Source: Candidatus Rokuibacteriota bacterium (lineage in GTDB: Bacteria; Methylomirabilota; Methylomirabilia; Rokubacteriales; CSP1-6). Taken from it: DNA of 42,962 nucleotides. Both the position numbers and the translations under genes were made by a program. Below the pieces are notes generated by a model that saw only the letters and a program-made list of their open reading frames with translations, was not told the origin of the DNA and searched no databases. How positions within the stretch are numbered: the first letter of the stretch is position 1; the number at the start of each line of letters is the position of its first letter. Positions 38,038-42,962 of this stretch are shown here, one piece after another. The stretch is taken from positions 1 through 42,962 of the forward strand of contig QHRU01000081.1 of the NCBI GenBank assembly GCA_003220225.1, written 5' to 3'.

Positions 38038-39509
38038 TGCGCGCGGGCACGCTCGGCGGCGCGGTGGTGGTGGCCGCCTTCGGCCTGCTCGTCATGGTCC
38101 TCCTCGTGCGCTCGCTGCCCTGGCCCCTCGTCCAGGACGCGCCGGTCATGCACTACATCGCCTGGCGGATCGGCGAGGGTGACGTGCCGTACCGCGACCT
38201 CTACGACATCAACCAGCCCGGCGTGTACGTCCTGCACCTGGCGCTGCTGCGCACGCTCGGCGCCGGCGACGGCGCGTGGCGCGCGTTCGATCTCGCCTGG
38301 CTGGCCGCGACGGCCGGCGCGGTGGCGCTGCTCGCGGCACGGTGGGGCTCCCTCGCCGCCGCCGGCGCCGCGCTCGCGTTCGCCGCCTACCATCTGGCCG
38401 GCGGCGCCTGGCAGGCCGGCCAGCGCGACTTCCTGCTCTGCGTGTTTCTCGTCGCCGGCGCGCTCGGCGTCGCGCGCTGGCTCGAGCGGCGGGGCGGGGC
38501 GTGGAGCCTCGCCGGCGCCGGACTGGCGCTCGGCGCCGCCGTCGGGCTGAAGCCCTACGCGGTGCTGTTCGCGGCCGCGCTCGGCCTGGTGGTGCTGGTG
38601 ACCGCCGCGCGGCGCCGCGACGTCGGCGACGCGCTCCGCTCGATCGGCGCGTACGTCGCCGGCACGGCGGCCGTGCCCGCCGCGCTCGCGACCTGGCTCG
38701 CGCTCGCCGGCGGGCTGCGCGCCTGGGCCGACGTCGTCTTCGGCTACGCCATCCCGGTCTACGGCCATCTCGGACGCTCGGCGCCGTGGCTCGGCCACCG
38801 CTGGCTCGGCTGGGTGCCGCTGGGCCTGGCGGCCGTCGGCGGCCTCGTCGCCGCGGTGGCGACGCGCCGGGCCGACGCGCGTCACCTCGTGGCGGCCCTC
38901 GGGCTCGCCTACGGCGTGACGCACTACGTCGGGCAGGCGAAGGGCTCCGAGTACCATCTCTATCCGCTCGCGACCTTCGTCTGCGTGCTCGCGTTCTCCG
39001 CGCTGACGCCCGCGCTCGCCGCGCAGCGCGCGCGGCTCGGCGTGCCGCTCGCGATGACGCTGGCGGCGGCGCTCGTGCTGCTGACGGCCAAGGGGCTGGA
39101 GGCGTCCGACGCGCCCTGGATCTGGGACAGGGAGCGTCGCGTGCGCGTCCTCGTCGACGACCTCGGTCGGAGCCTGGCGCCGGGGGACACGGTGCAGGTG
39201 CTCGACGTCGCCGACGGCGGGCTGCACGCGCTGCTGCGCCTGCGCGTCCGGCAGCCGACGCGCTTCCTCTACGACGTCTTCTTCTTCCACGAGGCGGATC
39301 GCCCCGTCGTGCGCGCCATGCGCGCCGAGTTCGTCGCGGCGCTCGAGGCCAGGCCACCGCGGTTCATCGTGCTCATGCGCGGCTGGCCGTCGGGCGACTA
39401 CGACCGGATCCGGCACTTCCCGGCGCTGGCCGACCTGCTCGCGCGTCGCTACGACGTCGTGGTGACGCGCGAGGGGCACCGGCTGTACGCCAGGCGGGCG
39501 GGGGCGTAG
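38037..39509 (+). CDS. GT-C-type membrane glycosyltransferase-like protein 1
   Basis: A 490-residue multi-helix membrane protein of the PMT/ArnT-like (GT-C) type. The conserved N-terminal loop holds Asp34 in PWPLVQDAPVMHYIAWRIGEG-DVPYRDLYDINQPG, the arrangement of polyprenyl-phosphate-sugar-using transferases. About ten hydrophobic helices follow, and a soluble C-terminal part (about 365-490) has DTVQVLDVADGGLHALLRL and ARRYDVVVTREGHRLYAR. It is paralogous to the gene at 40195 along its length. Its position between livM and livG is not part of any standard Liv operon. Sugar donor and acceptor are unknown. Confidence 0.82.
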   Translation: MRAGTLGGAVVVAAFGLLVMVLLVRSLPWPLVQDAPVMHYIAWRIGEGDVPYRDLYDINQPGVYVLHLALLRTLGAGDGAWRAFDLAWLAATAGAVALLAARWGSLAAAGAALAFAAYHLAGGAWQAGQRDFLLCVFLVAGALGVARWLERRGGAWSLAGAGLALGAAVGLKPYAVLFAAALGLVVLVTAARRRDVGDALRSIGAYVAGTAAVPAALATWLALAGGLRAWADVVFGYAIPVYGHLGRSAPWLGHRWLGWVPLGLAAVGGLVAAVATRRADARHLVAALGLAYGVTHYVGQAKGSEYHLYPLATFVCVLAFSALTPALAAQRARLGVPLAMTLAAALVLLTAKGLEASDAPWIWDRERRVRVLVDDLGRSLAPGDTVQVLDVADGGLHALLRLRVRQPTRFLYDVFFFHEADRPVVRAMRAEFVAALEARPPRFIVLMRGWPSGDYDRIRHFPALADLLARRYDVVVTREGHRLYARRAGA

Positions 39510-39512
39510 GCG

Positions 39513-40217
39513 ATGCCGCCCGTGCTCTCCGTCGAGCGCGTGCGCAAGAGCTTCGGCGGCGTGGCCGCCGTCAACGACGTCTCGCTCGCGCTCGAGCCCG
39601 GGCGCATCTACGGCCTCATCGGCCCCAACGGCTCGGGCAAGACGACGCTCTTCAACTGCATCACCGGGATCGAGCGCCTCGACGCCGGCCGCGTGAGCTT
39701 TCGCGGCGAGCGGATCGACGGCCTCAAGCCCTGGCAGATCGCCCGCCGCGGCATCGGCCGCACGTTCCAGATCATCCGCGTCTTTCCCGAGCTGACGGCG
39801 CTGGAGAACCTGCTCGTCGTCACGCGGGGCGCGCGCGCGGAGGCGGAGCGCCGCGGGCGCGAGCTGCTCGAGTTCGTGCGGCTCGGCGACCTGGCCGGCG
39901 AGTACGCGGGCAACCTCTCCTACGGCCAGCAGAAGCTCGTCGAGTTCGTGCGTATGCTCATGACGGAACCCACGCTGATCCTGCTCGACGAGCCGGCGGC
40001 CGGCGTCAACCGCACGCTCCTCAACGACCTGCTGGACGCGGTGAGCCGGCTGCGCGACGCCGGCAAGACCGTGCTGCTCGTCGAGCACGACATGAAGGTG
40101 GTCATGGGCCTCTGCGAGACCGTGTTCGTCCTCGATCACGGGGAGAAGATCGCCGAAGGGCCGCCGGGCGCCATCCAGGCCGACGCGCGGGTCATTGAGG
40201 CCTACTTCGGTCGCTAG
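39513..40217 (+). CDS. livG: ABC transporter ATP-binding protein LivG-type
   Basis: A 234-residue ATPase. Walker A is GPNGSGKTTLFNCITG (about 38-53), the signature is LSYGQQKLVEFVRMLM, Walker B is LILLDEPAAGVN and the switch His is in LLVEHDMKVVMGLCE. The LivG-typical RRGIGRTFQIIRVFPELTALENLLV segment is present. ATG 39513 follows the GT-C-like stop by three bases, and its 3' end overlaps the second GT-C-like gene by 23 bases. Confidence 0.94.
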   Translation: MPPVLSVERVRKSFGGVAAVNDVSLALEPGRIYGLIGPNGSGKTTLFNCITGIERLDAGRVSFRGERIDGLKPWQIARRGIGRTFQIIRVFPELTALENLLVVTRGARAEAERRGRELLEFVRLGDLAGEYAGNLSYGQQKLVEFVRMLMTEPTLILLDEPAAGVNRTLLNDLLDAVSRLRDAGKTVLLVEHDMKVVMGLCETVFVLDHGEKIAEGPPGAIQADARVIEAYFGR

Positions 40218-41667
40218 CGCGCTCCTCCTGGCCGGCTTCGGGGCGTTCGCCGCGCTGCTCGCGTGGCGCTCGCTGCCGTGGCCGCTGATCCACGACGTCG
40301 CGCTCATGCACTACGCCGCGTGGCGGATCGCCGACGGCGCGGTGCCGTACCGCGACCTCTTCGACATGAACCAGCCCGGAACGTACCTCGTGCACCTCGC
40401 CGTGCTCCGCACGCTCGGCGGCAGCGACCTCGCCTGGCGCGTCTTCGACCTCGCGTGGCTGCTGGCCACCGCCTGCGTGATCGCCGCGCTGGCGGCGCCG
40501 TGGGGCGCGCTCGCCGCCGGCAGCGGCGCGCTCGTCTTCGCGACGTACCATCTGGCCGGCGGCGCCTGGCAGGCCGGCCAGCGCGATTTTCTTCTCTGCC
40601 TCTTCCTCCTCCTGGGTGCCCTCGGCGTCGCGCGCTGGCTCGAGCGCGGGCGGCTCGCGAGCCTGGTCTGGTCGGGGGCCGCCCTCGGCGCCGGGATCAC
40701 GGTGAAGCCGCACGTCGCGCTCTTCGCCGGCGCGCTCGCCGCCGTCGTCGCCGTCGCCGCCGCACGCGCGTGCGGCGTCCCGACGGCCTCCGGTGTCACC
40801 GCCGTGTTCGTCGCCGCGACCGCGGCGGCCCCGCTCGCCGTCCTCGGCTGGCTCGCCGCCGTCGGCGGCCTCGCCGCCTGGTACCAGATCGTGAGCGGTT
40901 ACCTGGTCCCGCTCTACTCGCGGCTCGGCCGCGCGTCATCGTGGAGCGTGTACCGCTGGCACGCGTGGATCCCGCTCGGGCTCGGTGTCCTCGTCTCGCT
41001 CGCGAGCGTGACGAGGCGCCGCGGCGTGAGCGCGCGCCACGTCGTCGCGGCGCTCGGGCTCGCCTACGGCCTCGCGCACTACGTCGTCCAGGGCAAGGGC
41101 TGGGAGTATCATCTCTATCCGCTCGCCGCGTTCGCCGCCGTGCTGGTGGCCGCCGAGCTGCCGTCGGCGCTCGCCGCGCGCCGCCGGCTCGTGGCCGGCG
41201 CGCTCGCCGCGTCGCTCGTGGCGGCGCTCGTGCTGCTCGGCGCCAAGGGTCTCGAGGCGGCACCGGCCACGTGGTGGTGGGACCGCGAGCGCACCGTGCG
41301 CGCGCTCGAGGCCGACCTGCGCGCGCGCCTGGCGCCCGGCGACACCGTGCAGGTGCTCGACACCACCGAGGGCGGCCTCCACGCGCTCTTCCGGCTCGGC
41401 GTGCGCGAGCCCACGCGCTTCCTCTACGACTTCCACTTCTTCCACGACGAGAACACGCCGGTGGTGCGCGCGCTGCGCGCGGAGCTCATCCGCGACCTCG
41501 ACGCGCGCCCGCCACGCGTGGTCGTCGTCTTCGAGCGCGGCTGGCCCGCCGGCGGCTACGAGCGGGTCGAGCGCTTCCCGGCGCTCGCCGCGCGGCTGCG
41601 CGAGCGATACGAGCCGGCGCTGACGCGCCCGGGCTACAGGCTCTATGCGAAACGACACGATCCGTAG
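40195..41667 (+). CDS. GT-C-type membrane glycosyltransferase-like protein 2
   Basis: A 490-residue paralogue of the protein at 38037, same length and helix pattern. Asp34 lies in LPWPLIHDVALMHYAAWRIADG, followed by VPYRDLFDMNQPGTYLVHLA; the shared YHLAGGAWQAGQRDFLL and DTVQVLDTTEGGLHALFRL make the relationship unmistakable. The start is TTG 40195 inside the end of livG; other starts would delete the first helix. It overlaps the methyltransferase gene by 23 bases. Two copies in one operon suggest successive additions of related sugars or a heteromeric pair; that is inference. Confidence 0.82.
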   Translation: MRPTSVASALLLAGFGAFAALLAWRSLPWPLIHDVALMHYAAWRIADGAVPYRDLFDMNQPGTYLVHLAVLRTLGGSDLAWRVFDLAWLLATACVIAALAAPWGALAAGSGALVFATYHLAGGAWQAGQRDFLLCLFLLLGALGVARWLERGRLASLVWSGAALGAGITVKPHVALFAGALAAVVAVAAARACGVPTASGVTAVFVAATAAAPLAVLGWLAAVGGLAAWYQIVSGYLVPLYSRLGRASSWSVYRWHAWIPLGLGVLVSLASVTRRRGVSARHVVAALGLAYGLAHYVVQGKGWEYHLYPLAAFAAVLVAAELPSALAARRRLVAGALAASLVAALVLLGAKGLEAAPATWWWDRERTVRALEADLRARLAPGDTVQVLDTTEGGLHALFRLGVREPTRFLYDFHFFHDENTPVVRALRAELIRDLDARPPRVVVVFERGWPAGGYERVERFPALAARLRERYEPALTRPGYRLYAKRHDP

Positions 41668-42292
41668 CATCGTCCGGGCCTACGACGATCCGGTGGTGCG
41701 CGCCTACTGCTGGGCGCGCTTCCTGGTGCTGCGGCAGCGCTTTCTCGAGGAGATCGGCCAGTACCTGCCGCCGTCGGGGCCGGTGCTCGACATCGGCTGC
41801 GGCTTCGGGCTCTTCTCGCTCTACTACGCGGCGACCGGTCCCGGCCGCGTCGTGCGCGGGCTCGACCTCAGCGCGCGGCGCATCGCGATGGCGCGGCGCG
41901 CGGCGCGGCGGCTCGGTCTGGAGAACGTGGCCTACGAGCTGGGCGACGCGCGCGACTTCAAGGGCGACAGCGAGGTGGCCGCCGCCTACATGCTCGACAT
42001 CGTCCACCACGTGCCGCCGGAGTCCGTCCCGGCGCTCCTCGCGCAGCTGCGGCGCTGCCTGGCGCCCGGCCGCCTGCTGCTCGTGAAGGACGTGGACACG
42101 CGGCCGGCGCCCAAGCGCTGGTTCACGTGGGCGCTCGACCGGCTGATGGCGCCGCGCACGCCGGTGCACTACTGGAGCACCGAGGAGCTGACGGGCGCGC
42201 TCGAGCGCGCGGGCTTCGGCGTGCGCCGTCACCTCATGGTGGACCTGCTGCCGTACCCGCACGTCCTCTACATCTGCGAGGCGCGGCGGTGA
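41645..42292 (+). CDS. Class I SAM-dependent methyltransferase
   Basis: A 215-residue methyltransferase. Motif I is VLDIGCGFGLFSLYYA (47-60), the acidic residue of motif II is in VRGLDLSARRIAMARRAARRLG, and motif III/IV is seen in YMLDIVHHVPPESVPALLAQLRRCLAPGRLLLVKDVD. The C-terminus HYWSTEELTGALERAGFGVRRH is typical. The substrate is unknown; small-molecule or lipid-linked sugar targets fit the neighbours. ATG 41645 lies inside the GT-C-like gene, and its stop overlaps the LivF start (GTGA). Confidence 0.9.
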   Translation: MRNDTIRSIVRAYDDPVVRAYCWARFLVLRQRFLEEIGQYLPPSGPVLDIGCGFGLFSLYYAATGPGRVVRGLDLSARRIAMARRAARRLGLENVAYELGDARDFKGDSEVAAAYMLDIVHHVPPESVPALLAQLRRCLAPGRLLLVKDVDTRPAPKRWFTWALDRLMAPRTPVHYWSTEELTGALERAGFGVRRHLMVDLLPYPHVLYICEARR

Positions 42293-42962
42293 CGCAGGCG
42301 CCGCTGCTCATCGCCCACGGGCTCACCGCCGGCTACGGCACGATGGACATCCTCCACGACGTCTCGCTCGACGTGTACGCGGGCGAGATCGTCAGCATCA
42401 TCGGGCCGAACGGCGCGGGCAAGTCCACCGCGTTCAAGACGATCGTCGGCTTCCTGCGTCCCCGCCAGGGCCGCGTGATCTTCAACGGCGCGGAGATCAC
42501 CGGCCTGCGGCCCGACCTCGTGCTGCGCCGCGGCCTCGCCTACGTGCCGCAGGGCCGCCTCGTCTTCCCGCAGATGACCGTGCTCGAGAACCTCGAGATG
42601 GGCGCCTACACCGAGCGCGATGCCGCGCGCGTGGCCGCGGCGGTCGAGCGCGTCTACGCGCTGTTTCCCATCCTGGGCGAGCGCCGCCGCCAGAAGGCGG
42701 GGACGATGTCGGGCGGAGAGCAGCAGATGGTGGCCATCGCGCGCGCCCTCATGACGTCGCCGCGTCTCATCCTGCTCGACGAGCCGTCGCTCGGCCTCTC
42801 GCCGAGGTTCGTCACGCTGATCTTCGACAAGCTGCTCGAGATGAGGCGCACCGGGTTCACGCTGATGGTGGTCGAGCAGAACGCCACGCGCGCGCTCGGC
42901 ATCGCCGACCGCGCCTACGTCCTGGAGCTCGGGAAGAACCGCTTCGAAGGCCCCGGCCAGCG
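42289..42962 (+). CDS. livF: ABC transporter ATP-binding protein LivF-type, cut by the window edge
   Basis: The N-terminal 224 codons of a LivF-type ATPase; family members end near 235-240 residues, so only the tail is missing. Walker A is GPNGAGKSTAFKTI (about 39-52), the signature is MSGGEQQMVAIARALM, Walker B is LILLDEPSLGLSP and the His-loop equivalent is VVEQNATRALGIADRAYVLELG. The GTG start overlaps the methyltransferase stop. With livG and livH/livM it completes a Liv transporter. Confidence 0.93.
   Translation, partial: MTQAPLLIAHGLTAGYGTMDILHDVSLDVYAGEIVSIIGPNGAGKSTAFKTIVGFLRPRQGRVIFNGAEITGLRPDLVLRRGLAYVPQGRLVFPQMTVLENLEMGAYTERDAARVAAAVERVYALFPILGERRRQKAGTMSGGEQQMVAIARALMTSPRLILLDEPSLGLSPRFVTLIFDKLLEMRRTGFTLMVVEQNATRALGIADRAYVLELGKNRFEGPGQ

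Noticed and set aside
38013-40307. 764-codon minus-strand open frame across the Liv operon
   Set aside because: Antisense to livG and a GT-C-like gene with clear motifs; its composition is that of a reverse-strand shadow.

Overview
The window is a very GC-rich, densely packed bacterial chromosome segment with no rRNA, tRNA, CRISPR array or complete insertion sequence. Several features suggest a soil or subsurface bacterium of the Rokubacteria (Methylomirabilota) type: very high GC, short dispersed GGGGGGCC palindromes, a UGA-coded selenoprotein, a Liv-type transporter and type IV pilus ATPases. This assignment is inference from general impression, not a database result.

Layout. 1-2,600 (minus): a magnesium channel MgtE followed by a half-size chromate transporter, and a Pro/Ala-rich small protein. 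2,700-14,400: a housekeeping mix of an HtrA-type periplasmic protease, cupin, epoxide hydrolase (with an 83-bp duplication of its 3' end around a dispersed repeat), DUF4142 protein, HpcH/HpaI aldolase, NUDIX hydrolase, a redoxin selenoprotein with an in-frame UGA and a good bacterial SECIS hairpin, a low-molecular-weight phosphatase, an ABC-type binding protein, a wrecked CACHE-cyclase gene, a DUF3750 lipoprotein, an exonuclease/endonuclease/phosphatase-family protein, an unlisted 49-residue H1-like basic protein with a leaderless promoter, and a PPOX protein. 14,400-21,300: GNAT, M20 peptidase, an M15-like secreted protein, a YkgJ-type cysteine-cluster protein, then two PilT-family ATPases and a degenerate receiver protein behind a clear promoter with an 18-nt direct repeat. 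21,300-29,600: a frameshifted PhyH pseudogene, a long protein of unknown function, and an mlaC-moxR-DUF58-transglutaminase operon. Two copies of an unusual structured repeat (elements A and B) lie at convergent gene ends in this part. 29,570-34,950: GIY-YIG nuclease, AlkZ-related protein, RidA, and a minus-strand run zinc ribbon -> duplicated LAGLIDADG-HTH protein -> conserved unknown -> LigD-type polymerase. 34,970-42,962: a Liv-type ABC transporter operon interrupted by two paralogous membrane glycosyltransferase-like proteins and a SAM methyltransferase.

Working together: the last operon is the most system-like part (binding protein, two permeases, two ATPases, two GT-C proteins, methyltransferase, all overlapping or nearly so). 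The zinc ribbon/LAGLIDADG/unknown/LigD-polymerase run joins a putative DNA-cutting protein with an end-joining polymerase. The best candidates for undescribed biology are this operon, the nuclease-polymerase run, the A/B structured repeat with covarying stems, and the dispersed GGGGGGCC element that has been captured as the start of one gene and the end of another.
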